Shown: positions 33,490 through 43,883 of the stretch, piece after piece
How positions within the stretch are numbered: position 1 is the stretch's first letter
How the letters are laid out: every line of letters begins with the position of its first letter
NCBI GenBank assembly: GCA_005765155.1
Contig: VCCP01000001.1
Location: forward strand, 3,596,001 to 3,660,000
Reading direction: 5' to 3'
Length of the DNA stretch: 64,000 nucleotides
Source of the DNA: Zelopaecilomyces penicillatus
Taxonomy: Eukaryota > Ascomycota > Sordariomycetes > Hypocreales > Pseudodiploosporaceae
Program-made: the position numbers and the translations under genes
The notes under the pieces: model-generated
The model's database searches: none
What the model saw: only the letters and a program-made list of their open reading frames with translations
What the model was told of the DNA's origin: nothing

Positions 33490-34970
33490 TTACAGCGATA
33501 ACAACAAAGTTCCATCCAGCCTCCGCTGAAGACCATAGCGCTTAGTTTCATACCTATTGTTTCTAGTTAGCAGATGTCTTTTTTTTTTTTAACAGATCAA
33601 AATTAGATATACATACCCCCAGGCAAGATGACCAGTGCATTGTCGCTGAGCGGCTTCTATAACCTTTTGAACACTATCCAAATCGCCCTTGGTATCGTTT
33701 GCGGTAGATACCAACTGCTTGGCGATAAACTCAAACTTGTCTACGGCGCTGAACAGTTGCGACACGGCTTCGTCCATGGCTTGTTGGGGGTTGCCGTGGG
33801 CGGCGACCAACAAGGGAACCAGACTCTCGATACATTGGTGATGCTTGGAAAAAATAATGCGTCAGTACAGATACCTCTTATAAAAATATTGAAAAAAGTT
33901 ATGGTGGCTTACAAATTCCTTTTGCAACGAGAATATGTCATTTGTGCTGCACCAAAATAGTCAGTCAACCTGTAGGTATGTCGAGAAGAAGGGGTATTCA
34001 TTCGTACATTGATGTTATTACGTTGAGCTGTTCTAGCAGCAACTTGCCAGTCGAAGTCGTGCTGACGTGAACAGTATTCGTGTTGTATGCATAACTGGGA
34101 ATAGTGTGAGTTTTCTTGTTGCTTCAGTTCAAGTGTGTCAGGAGGAGGAGGGAGACCTACTCAGCTGCTGCGTATGTAAGGAGGGTTGCGGCTGTTCCTA
34201 AACGGTATTCCCAAAACTCTTCCAACGTGGGGATACGAGAACCGAGACTCTTCCTTATTTTCCTCTCCACGATGCACATTTTACAGTAAAATGCCAGTTC
34301 GCTCATGAAGTATTCCCGTTGCTCTGTTTCTCAAGGTCAGCTGGGTTTGTGACTTACATGATTTCAGCATGTTCAGGGAGGAAAGGGAGAAAGGGGGGGG
34401 GGCTTTGTTACATACCAATAGTATATGCGTCTCGGAGAGCATATCCAATGACACTGAAGCAAGACACATACGGGCTCTCAGGCATGGGAATGTCTTCTTC
34501 TCTGCTGAGATCAAGACACTGCCGCGCAAAAAGCTCTGTTTGCTTGATGTATTTCTCTCCCAGGTCGAGATCGTCACCGACTGTGCTCGCAGGGTGATCA
34601 AGTTCATCATCCCATAAGAAGAGCCAAGCGATGAAGGCGCTCATGACCTGCAATCTAGCTAACTCTCCGTATGGCCACCAACAGCATACAAAACGGCTAA
34701 AGTCGGCATCTTGCAGAGCTTGCAACTTTTTCGGTTCCAAGATATACCTGAGTGGTTTATATGTAAGCTTCATGTTACGACTCTGATGGAGGGAGAAATG
34801 ACTTACTTGGCTAGAAAAGTGTTCACGTAGGGAACCACATCTTCGTAGTGAGGGCTGCAATCTACAGGCCAAGTAGCAAAGGCCGGCCAGAGATCTGGCA
34901 CTTGAAGTCTTTGGCCTCGAAGGATTGCGGCAAGAGCAACACCTTCTGTTGTAGTCGTCATGGTTGTCAT
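33490..34970 (-). CDS. Class I sesquiterpene cyclase
   Basis: Ionises farnesyl diphosphate with Mg2+ and cyclises it. Seven exons in coding order: 34970-34807, 34747-34416, 34323-34161, 34094-34008, 33946-33913, 33843-33617 and 33553-33490, giving 356 aa, typical for fungal sesquiterpene synthases. The N-terminal LRGQRLQVPDL is a family landmark. The Asp-rich metal site DDELD is at 101-105 and the NSE triad NDIFSLQKE at 251-259 (N251, S255, E259). The diphosphate-sensing Arg-Tyr pair lies in YETKRYG near the C-terminus (R341-Y342). The last small exon is required for this pair; reading through its intron gives an odd ending. At exon 3 two acceptors 6 nt apart (after CTTGAG or AAACAG) both keep frame and differ by two residues. 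The nearest gene on its 5' side is a divergent P450. The product cannot be predicted. Confidence 0.93.
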
Positions 34971-37900
34971 GGTGAAATAGAGCTTGTTGGAGAGTTGAAT
35001 AGATTGCAGTGCTTGAGTGACTCTGTTTGAAAAGGAGAGATTCAGCCATATATATACTTACAGGAAAATATCTTGTATAGTTATCAAAAATTATCAAAGA
35101 CAACTTCGGAATAGGTTGGTTTTTTTGCTTATTCACATCTGTTTCTGATTGTTTGAACGCTAAACAACTAGCTCTTGAAGCTTCAATGTGTTGTACAACG
35201 TACCCACAACCAATAAGATGGAAGAACTCGCAGCAAGAGGAGCTGAAAATCTTGTGAATGTATCATATTTTTAGGAACAAGGAATGTAACAGTTGCATTT
35301 TGCTAATTGTTGTTTCAATGTACAGAGTGAGCTTGTAGACGCATAGAGGATAGTAGATTCATCATCGCACGGAGAGAATAAGGGGGGGTCTTGGCTTTCA
35401 TGTGAACAACAGCAGCAACAACAACAACAAGATATTAGCGCAACAGAAAAGTGACTGAAATCTTACAGTCTCGGATATATTTTTTGGAGAATCTCGTATA
35501 TCAGTTCATCCGCAAATGTATTTTCTGTCTCTAGGGGTCCAGGGTTCAGGGTCCAGGGTTCTCACGATCCGCTGGAAGGGGCGAGACAACCCTGACGGCA
35601 TCGACAGTGATTCAGCTCTGTTATTCCACCACTAGGTATGGATGGAAGCGAGTCAGGAAGCGGGGCTAGAGGTCTGGTCTCAGCTGGTCAAAGCTCGGCA
35701 GTAACTTGTCTTGGAAGCTTGGACATGTGCATTTGTTGCTTTAGGTGTATGGTAGAGTAACAATCAGAGTAACAATCAGAGAGATGTTGAAGCGCAAACC
35801 CGACAATGCGACATGCCTTACATGCCACTAAGGTAGGTTAAAAGGGCTGGTTCGAACCAGTTACTAATGTATGTAACCGAACCCCCCTGGTTTGGGCGAT
35901 TTGCCGAAGATAGCCAGCTGACTGCGGCAACTCTCACGAACCACAACTACCTACCCATCACCATCACCATCACACACCTACTAACGAGTTCGCAGTAGCT
36001 TCATTGGCTGCTGCAAGCTCTAGGGGTCTAATTGTTGCGTAGGTAGATTCAGGGGGCTTGAAGCCGTTAGGCTTGTTGCCGCGATCGATAGTCCCCCCAC
36101 CCAACCTCTCCCCGCTCAGCATATATATAGGGCTGTGTGTAGGCTTATGCGGTGCGCAACCAATCCAATACTACCCTTGAAACGTCCGAAAGTCCGGTTG
36201 GTTGCAATTAGTAGAGCCTTTGAAAGACAGCAGCAGCACTAGGTTGTGTCAGACTGCGTTCTGGCCCCCCTTTTCGCTGGGCTTTGCTTGTCTTACTTAG
36301 CCTTTGAGTGAACTCAAACATTATCATCAGCATCGGCAGCGGCATCAACACCACAAGGCCGGGGCCGGTAGCTCACCCACCCCCGGGCATCCAATCCGGA
36401 GCTACGGTGATCCTCCGAAAGTCCGCCGGACGGGTGCGGGCGAACAAAACAGCAAAAGAAGAGGTGAAGACCAGAAACAATAGGATTGCATTAGGCTGGC
36501 GTCCTATCTTGTCTTATCATTACAGTCTCGCATTTCAAGTCACATTCCTAGTGGGAACAAACTAATAAGCTATAATAGCAGGTAGGTGTGGCCACCGTTG
36601 CAAGCGAGCGCAGATCAGCAGAAACAGGACCATATCGCGCTGCGTGAGGTGGTGGCACTACAGCGTACTACAGGCGCCCTAACCCACAGTGATCACCCAC
36701 TAGGGAGGGCATGGAAGCTTCAGGAGCCCAGACTACGACTACCTATGTAAGTAAGATTGATATCCATCCATCCATGGATCAGTTTGTGTTTGGTCTTGGC
36801 GAGAAAGACGGATCTAGCAGGCAATGCAATTTAATATGGTAGGTGATATGTAAGTTAAGTTAAGTTAAGTTGAAGTTGCAGTCAGAAAAAGCATGTCTTG
36901 TAAATTCATTTCCATCAACCCACCAATCCGAACAAGCCACGTTGTAATCATGGCTCCCTCACCATGAGAAGGACGGGTTTCCTAAGTTCAAACCCGTTTT
37001 CTAAAGCTTCATGCGGTGGCATCCGAGAACTTTCGATACAAAGAGTGCAGTGTTAGTGATTACCAAACGTCGTATTTTGGGCTTTTCTTAAGACGCGGGG
37101 CATTGAGTTGGGTTCGGGCCGATGTTACGAACCGTTCGAGGAAGATGTTCAGAGTTAGGTAGGTAGATAAGTATGTTTGGATGATTCGGTTGCAGACAAC
37201 GCTTGGATTGCTTACAGCATGGGGGAGGTTCTCTTGTAATGCTATGTCCAGGTATATGAGTCGGCAGTTGAAGCTCAGAGTTGAGAGCATAAACTCGGCA
37301 GAGGTGTGTTGGTGGTCGGTTCTATGCATACCGAATGACTGGGTGCCAACCCCCAATCTCTGCCGCATAACACGGCATCCAATCGCGTTGTCTCGTGTAT
37401 ATGAGGCATAATACCACGTTTATCCAGACGCCCAGTTCATGTGATAGCACGTCGGTGGCATCACTAGATTGCGCCACCTGACATTCCATGTAGAAGGGGT
37501 TTTGTCTTGGGGTTTCCCTGGTCTGTCTAGTTTCTCCAGCAGCTTGGTTGAGGCTGCTCACCTGTCCCAAATTGTTCAAATCCGTTCAGGTCCCTTACAG
37601 CTCATTCATTGCCTTATATCCGGACAATTATATGTACGAACGCAGTGTTTAATTCCCATTGGCTTTCTTAAAGAGAGCAGGGAGTCCATGGGCTGGGAGT
37701 CCATGGGCTGGGATATGAGCTACTAAACCAATTGCGTGTTTCAACGACCTGGTACATGTAGCCTTACACGGTCAGTATGCGAGTGAGAATCTCCTAATGG
37801 TAAGCGGGTGATCAGCCAAGTATCCTTACCTACGCAGTTGCACAAAATTATCCCCCCCCCCCCCCCCCCCCCACGATGTTTGATCCAGTCGGATGGAACC

Positions 37901-38026
37901 CTGAAAAAGGTGACCCATGCTATAAGAGAGGGTGTCCCTTTGTCACGTTCATGCTCAACTGCTCCCAACGTAAATGCCTAACACCACCAGCATCAGGCGC
38001 ATTCCATTGCTGCCCACTTCAGCAAT
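34971..38026. other. 3-kb region between the terpene cyclase and P450 genes
   Basis: No gene supported. This stretch lies between the divergent starts of the cyclase and P450 and so carries both promoters. It contains a 12-bp tandem duplication (35754-35777), overlapping ggtccagggttc repeats (about 35537-35562), a perfect palindrome ctggttcgaaccag (35847-35860), four taagt units (36851-36870), a 15-bp tandem duplication (37681-37710) and a 21-base C run (37852-37872). Confidence 0.5.
37852..37872. repeat. Homopolymer run of 21 C
   Basis: Twenty-one consecutive C about 150 bases upstream of the P450 ATG. Possibly variable in length; any effect on the P450 promoter is speculation. Confidence 0.9.
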
Positions 38027-40140
38027 ATGATGTCCCATTACATTCATTTCTTTAATAGTCGTTCGTCCAAGTTTGCCTCCCTCTTTGAGCAACTCTCACC
38101 TCTCTTGTCCCTTCGCGTTATCGCGACCTTTGTGGGTTTCTCGTGCCATTACTACTCCATCCCCTCTCTCTACACGAGATTAACATTTGCATAGATCATC
38201 ATCTCCATATGCATCTCTGCCACTTACAATGTATTCTTTCATAAATTGGCCAGCTTTCCAGGACCATTCCTCGCAAGAACTAGCGTGGTTAGTACTTTCC
38301 CACTTTATGATCCCCAGGGGAAACTCGAGAGTATTTAACTCAAAATGTACTTAGATATGGCGCATATTCCACTCCCAGCAGGGACGCATCCATCGTGCTA
38401 TTCTAGATCAGCACCGAAAGTATGGTAAGACTCTTCTGCCTACCAAGCATTCACATACTATAAAAAAGCTAACCTTGCTTAGGCCCCGTGGTTAGGATCT
38501 CACCAAATGAACTATCCTTTGCGTCAGTGGAGTCTTTCAAGGCCATCTATGGTCATCGCTCCAGCAATGTCCCATTGCCAATCAAAGGCGAATTCTATGC
38601 CATGTTTGGCGCAGGTTTTGATTCATCCTGTATTGGGAGCGAGAGAGACCCCTACAAGGCCTCCAAGATGCGCAAAATGCTATCAGTCGGCTTTTCGGTA
38701 AAGTCTCTATCAGAGCAAGAAGACATCATCATCTCTTCCATTGATGGATTTATTGATCGCATAGGTCAGGATGGTGCCTCTTCCAAGGGCCTAAACCTGA
38801 CCAAATGGTACGAGATGATCTCCTTTGATGTACTGGGAGAAATGGCCTTTGGGCAGTCATTCCATAATATTCAAGCAGGCAAGCACCCATCTCTTTTTTT
38901 TTTTTTTACCTATAACTTGACGTACATATTCTACTCCTTACTAACTGGTCGGACCCAAAAGGAAAGCTTCACGCCTGGACAGAAATCATTTTCCGCCATT
39001 TATACTTCATCACCTTGTTTGACGATCTTCGTCGGTTGCCATTCATAGTGTCTCTGACCAAGCTGATGTTTCCGTCCACCTTGGCAATCCGTAACTACAA
39101 CTCCCAATTCGTCCGCGACAAGGTTGCGCAGTATGTTTTCTTTTTTCCAAGCATGAATAGGGTGCAAAATGGGATGGGGCTGGCTGACATATGTATGGCA
39201 GACGACTGGAAACAAAGGAAAATCGAAAGGACTTTTTAACACCAATCATCAAAAACTATGAGGAAGGCAATATTCGCAAGGAAGAAGTAGCTGCGCATTC
39301 TTCAACGTTGCTGTATGTCTATTCTATGACGGGTTACTTGATCTATTTAATTGTTACAGGAAGACATCTGCTAACAAGACGTCTCAGAATGGCTGGTGGC
39401 GAAACAACTTCTACCTTTCTTGCGGCAGTGACATTTTATTTACTCAAAAACCCGCAGTGCTATCAAAAACTGCAAGCGGAGATTCTTGACAAGTTTTCCT
39501 CATATGAGGAGATTAATGCTGTAAAGGCAAGGGAGCTTCCCTACTTACAAGCAGTCATTAGTGAGGGCCTCAGAATTCATCCGCCATTAGCCTTTGGATT
39601 GCCTCGAATATCACCAGGGATGCATGTTGGCAAACAATTTATTCCAAAGGGGGTAAGTGAACAAAAACCCTTTATAAAGAAAGAAAAAAAAAGAAAAGAA
39701 AGAAAAACATGGTTCACACAGTAGAAGAAGCTAATACCAGTCTTTGTAGGCCGAGATTTCTACTCATATCTGGTCCATAACCCACAGCGAACAGTATTTC
39801 AACAACCCATATCAATTCAAGCCCGAGCGATGGTTGGATCCTACCTCCACTGACAACAAGGAAGCGAGTCAGCCATTCCTCCTTGGACCAAGGGCGTGCC
39901 CAGGACAAAAGTAGGTTTATCATATAAAGCTCAACATGTATTATCGAAATGTTATGGGACGATGGCTGATTACCCTCGGATTACAGCTTCGCCACTATGG
40001 AGATTATCTTAATATTAACCAAAATGATATGGATGTATAATCTCGAACTCTTGGATTCGAATTTGGATTGGGAAGGGCAGAGCGAGCAGTATGTGCTGTG
40101 GCGGAAGCCAGCGTTGATGGTCCGATTCTCAAGGAGATGA
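38027..40140 (+). CDS. Cytochrome P450 monooxygenase (CYP65/Tri11-like)
   Basis: ER-bound haem monooxygenase, probably oxidising a terpenoid. Nine exons: 38027-38131, 38195-38287, 38355-38424, 38483-38878, 38962-39130, 39202-39312, 39388-39652, 39750-39910 and 39987-40140, 507 aa. The N-terminus holds a membrane helix, then YNVFFHKLASFPGP (the proline-rich hinge). Further motifs are AGGETTST in the I helix, SEGLR (ExxR), PERW, and the haem loop FLLGPRACPGQN with the Cys ligand. The segment SFDVLGEMAFGQSF resembles the isotrichodermin hydroxylase group. Intron 1 (38132-38194) removes an in-frame TAG; intron 4 (38879-38961) has a GC donor (GCAAGC) with a good CTAAC branch site. Haem, ExxR and oxygen-binding residues are intact, so the gene should be functional. 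Two adjacent ATGs (38027, 38030) are both possible starts. Confidence 0.93.
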
Positions 40141-40501
40141 ATCGAAGGAAGCGGGACGGCAATTCCGAAGAGGTGGACTAGACATTGATGTTGATATTGC
40201 ATATGGATCAGTGTAATCAGTGTAGTAAATTCACTGTATAAGTAATAGGCTTGTGCTGTTGGTAGCTAGATATTAGAGTGTCGAACAATACTATCACCAA
40301 CAACCAAGTAAATGATGCTGACAAAAATAAAACTGCAACAATAAAAAGTTTTACATCTTCTATTCTCCTAAGACAATGATCAAATCGCACAAGGAAAAGG
40401 ACAGTGACAAGGGCGTTTGGTCACCCTAGGCGCTGATGTTCAATGCTCATCAGCAAATCTGACAATATTCACTTATAATTCTGTCAAAGGCCTCATCTTT
40501 C

Positions 40502-40620
40502 ACATACGACCATAGGTAGTGGAGAATTCGGGATCCCGTCCGCTCTCCCATAGACAAACCACTAACCGGCAGATTAGTAGTTGGGTCGGTGACGACCAGC
40601 GAACACCGGCTGTTGTATGT
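40502..40620 (+). rRNA. 5S ribosomal RNA gene
   Basis: A 119-base match to fungal 5S rRNA: start ACATACGAC, the A-box/C-box internal promoter blocks (GATCCCGTCCGCTCTCCCAT and GGGTCGGTGACGACCAGCG), and end GTTGTATGT. Helix I closes with nine pairs (ACATACGAC with GTTGTATGT). Helix II is unusual in sequence, GGTAGTGG pairing with CCACTAACC around one bulge, but still pairs, which suggests a selected variant rather than a relic. It stands alone, as in fungi with dispersed 5S genes, 361 bases after the P450 stop. Transcribed by RNA polymerase III. Confidence 0.93.
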
Positions 40621-40622
40621 TC

Positions 40623-40627
40623 TTTTT
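40623..40627 (+). terminator. RNA polymerase III terminator
   Basis: A TTTTT run three bases after the mature 5S end, with a second T-run (TTTT) just beyond. This is the expected polymerase III stop signal. Confidence 0.8.
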
Positions 40628-41263
40628 GCCTTTTGTCAAAGATTTTCGTTGACTTGTGGTATTTTTTTTGGGATGGACGTCAGGTGTCAGGAATTGGCGC
40701 CAGATTGGATAAACATGTTTTGTCTTTTTCCCTCTAGTACCAATTGCGTAAGTCTAAGCTATGCTCATCAAAGTGTCTTGCTCGTGGACGGGGGACATGG
40801 TGGTAAAAGTGATGTAATGAGAGATGAAGAGACCTTGAGGCTTGTCAACAAATCCGAATGCAGTTGGTATATATATATATATATATATGGCTTGCCAGTT
40901 TCGATTGGGTTGGTTATTGCTGGATGTGACTGTTTTGTATTATATCGAGCATGTTGGTGTTGGTCAAAGGCGCACGGTATAAGAGCATTCCACACTGCTC
41001 CATCGTGATATGAAGGAGAGAAAACACATATTTCCGCTTGTTGATACACATATACACATATACACTCTCATCCTGATCCAACCTCTTTTCAGAAGCCTCC
41101 ATTGCCCGTAATACCTCCTCCTGAGGCCTTCTCTCCCAAGCATGCAAAGATGCCAAAGTTCTTTTTACTCGTCCACTTCGTATATATGCATCATCCCGGA
41201 AGAAGCTAAAACGTCATGTTCATTTGTTCCCAATATCCCATATTCCTCAACCCAGCCTACATA
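40628..41263. other. Intergenic region between the 5S gene and FMC1
   Basis: No gene supported. Contains a TA microsatellite at 40868-40888. Confidence 0.5.
40868..40888. repeat. TA dinucleotide microsatellite
   Basis: About ten TA units in a row. No nearby open frame depends on it. Confidence 0.9.
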
Positions 41264-41599
41264 CTAATCGCGCCCATGCAGCTTCGGCAAATCCATACCC
41301 ACACGACGAGCCGTGAGCCGCACCCGCTCCTCCTCCGTCATATCCATACCCGGGTTGTAGCGCTCAACGAGGGTGGCATACTGGCGCTGAGCGCGGAGGT
41401 AGGCGACGAATTGCTGGGCCTTGACGGCTGTGGTAGTGGCGGCGTCGTCTGAGGAAGACGTCGTTGCTGAGGAGGAAAAGGAGGAGCGGATGCGGTTGTG
41501 GATGTGCGTGCGTGGAGTGGCGAGGATAGGTCGTGGTGGGAGTTCGCGGAGGAGGGAGCGGTAGAGAGAGCGGAGGTGGGCGGCGGATGGAGAGGACAT
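41264..41599 (-). CDS. FMC1: ATP synthase assembly factor FMC1
   Basis: Small mitochondrial matrix protein that helps Atp12 assemble the F1 sector. Single exon, 111 aa, starting at ATG 41599. The N-terminal HLRSLYRSLLRELPPRP is the LYR-like signature of fungal Fmc1, followed by IRSSF, a low-complexity Ser/Thr/Ala loop, and the conserved C-terminal block AQRQYATLVERYNPGMDM then RVRLTARRVGM. An in-frame ATG 23 codons upstream (41668) is possible, but the family start is MSSPS. Head-to-head with the bisphosphate nucleotidase gene, about 590 bases apart. Confidence 0.88.
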   Translation of the reverse strand: MSSPSAAHLRSLYRSLLRELPPRPILATPRTHIHNRIRSSFSSSATTSSSDDAATTTAVKAQQFVAYLRAQRQYATLVERYNPGMDMTEEERVRLTARRVGMDLPKLHGRD

Positions 41600-42189
41600 T
41601 GTGTCGTGGTTGTTGTGGATGTTGGGTTTTGCTAGGTATATGTTCCGCTGGAAGGAGAAGAATGGCATTGGGCGACCGTGGTGGTGGAATTGGATGTTGC
41701 TGATCTTCGAAACTGCCGTCGTAGCTTTTTTTTCCCTTCACCTCAGCCTTGCAGGAGTTGAGTCGCTCAGTGTTGCTAGCGCTCTGTTGCTGCAGATCCC
41801 CTGGGTCACCCGAGTACCTCCACTGTGGCTGCTTTGATCAGTCCAGTGTCTCTATAGGCTATCGGGCACTGAAGAGGTACCTGTAGTCTACCACTTGTGC
41901 ACATGTGCTCAAAGCTCGTCATCATGGCGGGGCTCAAACTCATGTATGTAGCTGCCGATGGCGAGCTCTCTCACGCAGCGGCTCGTCGGCCACAACGGCG
42001 AGGGGTCGTGTGTGATTCCCATCCTTTTACGGACCCGACTTCCCACTCTCCGATACTGCATTGTTGGGATCTTTTTGTTATTCCACACCTGGTAACTGAA
42101 TAGGATTCGCTTCCATGTTCAAGGCACAGATATCCTAAGAGAAGCCCCTTCAATCACAATCCATCTCGATTATCACTACACCAGCTTAC
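41600..42189. other. Divergent promoter region of FMC1 and the HAL2-like gene
   Basis: No gene supported. It serves as the common upstream region for two head-to-head genes. The sequence just before 42190 is C/A-rich. Confidence 0.5.
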
Positions 42190-43527
42190 ATGTCCGCACC
42201 ATCCCGCAACCTCCATCCTCACCACCGTCCATCTCCGCAGCCTACAACACCTCTGTTACGTTCGCCCCGCCGCCTCTTGCTATTCGTCTTTGTACCTCTT
42301 CTCATCCTTGTCCTCACTCTCCTTCTTCTTCCTCTCCCACAGACTTCATCCACCACGGCTTCCAACGCAACCCTCCCCCGGCTCCTCCAGCTCCGCGGCC
42401 ACCTCCTCCGCAGCTTTACATCCACCACCACCACCAGCAACAGTATGCGTCTGCCGAATTATGCCCAGGAGCTGCAGGTCGCCCAGCTGGCCGTTCAGCG
42501 TGCTTCCATCCTTACCAAGCGCGTCTTCCACGAAAAGGCAAAGGGCACCGTTGACAAGAACGACAAGTCACCCGTCACCATTGGCGACTTTGGTGCCCAG
42601 GCCCTCATCATCGCTGCCCTGCGCCACAACTTCCCGGATGACGCCATTGTTGCCGAGGAGGAGGCGGCCAAGCTGAAGGAGGATGCTGCGCTGAGGGAAA
42701 CTATCTGGCAGCTCGTCAGGGACACACACTTGGAGGATCCGGCGGCCGAGAAGCTGCTGGGTGGAAGCATCAAGGATGCAGACACTATGCTAGAGCTCAT
42801 AGACTTGGGCAACAGCCCCGGTGGTTCCAAGGGCCGTATCTGGACCATTGATCCTATCGACGGCACAAAGGGCTTCCTCCGTGGAGGCCAGTACGCTGTG
42901 TGCCTTGGTCTCATGGTTGACGGCGACGTCAAGGTTGGCGTCCTCGGCTGCCCCAACCTACCCATTGACGACACAGCCCGCTTGACGGCCGGCATGGGGG
43001 AGAACCAGACGGACGAGGGCCACGGCGTGCTCTTCTCCGCCGTCCTTGGCCACGGCGCCGACAGCAGAGCCCTCGCCATCACGGCCAAGTCCGGGGACGA
43101 GTCTGGCACGCACATCTCCATGCGCTCCGTCGACGACATCACGACAGCCACATTTTGCGAAAGCGTCGAAGCCGGCCACTCAGCCCACGGCGACCAGGCC
43201 GCCATCGCCCAGAAGCTAGGCATCACCCGCGCAAGCGTCCGCATGGACAGCCAGGCCAAATACGGCTCCATCGCCCGCGGTGCAGGCGATATCTACCTAC
43301 GTCTGCCTGTCAGTGCCTCCTACCAGGAGAAGATCTGGGACCATGCTGCCGGCGACCTCATCGTCAGGGAATCGGGTGGCCAGGTCACTGACATTCACGG
43401 CAAGAGGCTCGATTTTAGTGTTGGCCGAACGCTGGCCAACAATAAGGGCGTCGTTGCTGCGCCCCTGGCTGTCCATGACAAAGTCCTGGCGGTTGTACAG
43501 GAAGTGCTCAATGCAAAGCAGGCGTGA
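42190..43527 (+). CDS. MET22: 3'(2'),5'-bisphosphate nucleotidase (HAL2/MET22 type)
   Basis: Removes the 3'-phosphate from PAP and PAPS, recycling the by-product of sulfate assimilation; yeast Hal2 is a lithium/sodium-sensitive salt-tolerance factor. Single exon, 445 aa from the first ATG. The core starts at NYAQELQVAQLAVQRAS (about 90). Inositol-monophosphatase-type metal sites are EEEAAKL (about 155-161), DPIDGT (221-226) and WDHAAGD (383-389). Residues 29-49 form an uninterrupted hydrophobic stretch after an Arg-rich head, so the first ATG predicts a membrane anchor. The second in-frame ATG at 42445 (residue 86) would give a soluble 360-aa enzyme of usual Hal2 size. Both may be used. I assign the family firmly; the N-terminal form is unresolved. 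Confidence 0.93.
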   Translation: MSAPSRNLHPHHRPSPQPTTPLLRSPRRLLLFVFVPLLILVLTLLLLPLPQTSSTTASNATLPRLLQLRGHLLRSFTSTTTTSNSMRLPNYAQELQVAQLAVQRASILTKRVFHEKAKGTVDKNDKSPVTIGDFGAQALIIAALRHNFPDDAIVAEEEAAKLKEDAALRETIWQLVRDTHLEDPAAEKLLGGSIKDADTMLELIDLGNSPGGSKGRIWTIDPIDGTKGFLRGGQYAVCLGLMVDGDVKVGVLGCPNLPIDDTARLTAGMGENQTDEGHGVLFSAVLGHGADSRALAITAKSGDESGTHISMRSVDDITTATFCESVEAGHSAHGDQAAIAQKLGITRASVRMDSQAKYGSIARGAGDIYLRLPVSASYQEKIWDHAAGDLIVRESGGQVTDIHGKRLDFSVGRTLANNKGVVAAPLAVHDKVLAVVQEVLNAKQA

Positions 43528-43883
43528 GTAGCAAAGGACATTGAGGGAAAAAGGGAAAAAAAAATAGGAACATGAGGCGAAAACGGGGGGGGGTAGGAAA
43601 GGGGCAAGGATATACAATGCAAACAAAAGCGAAGCTCAAAAGATATCAGGCAATACATATCTGCATCGTTGATTCCCCTTTTTCACAACATATAGTACAT
43701 GTCTGTACGAATACATTTCTCCTTTAAATCTCGGATATTGTACACTACCTCACCCTATCAAGAGTACAGAGCAACTGCAAGTCTGACCATGCCATCAATC
43801 CATCTATACCATATGCCATAACATGCCACACAACATCGCTTCCATGTCAACATAGTTTCGTCCAATCCCCCTCATCTCTTCGT
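43528..43883. other. Convergent spacer
   Basis: Holds only the 3' ends of the nucleotidase (plus) and uL6m (minus) genes, as far as I can see. Confidence 0.55.

Noticed and set aside
33589..33616. Terpene cyclase ending by reading through its last intron
   Set aside because: Splicing to 33553 restores YETKRYG, the Arg-Tyr pair expected near the C-terminus of class I cyclases.
35847..35860. GGTTCGAACC, which resembles a tRNA B box
   Set aside because: It is a self-complementary palindrome and no cloverleaf can be drawn from the upstream bases.
38192..38194. In-frame TAG near the start of the P450 reading frame
   Set aside because: A phase-0 intron (38132-38194, GTGGGT donor, GATTAAC branch, GCATAG acceptor) removes it and yields a normal P450 membrane helix and hinge.
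42495..43271. Minus-strand open frame (258 codons) in the HAL2-like gene
   Set aside because: Antisense shadow caused by codon bias of the real gene.
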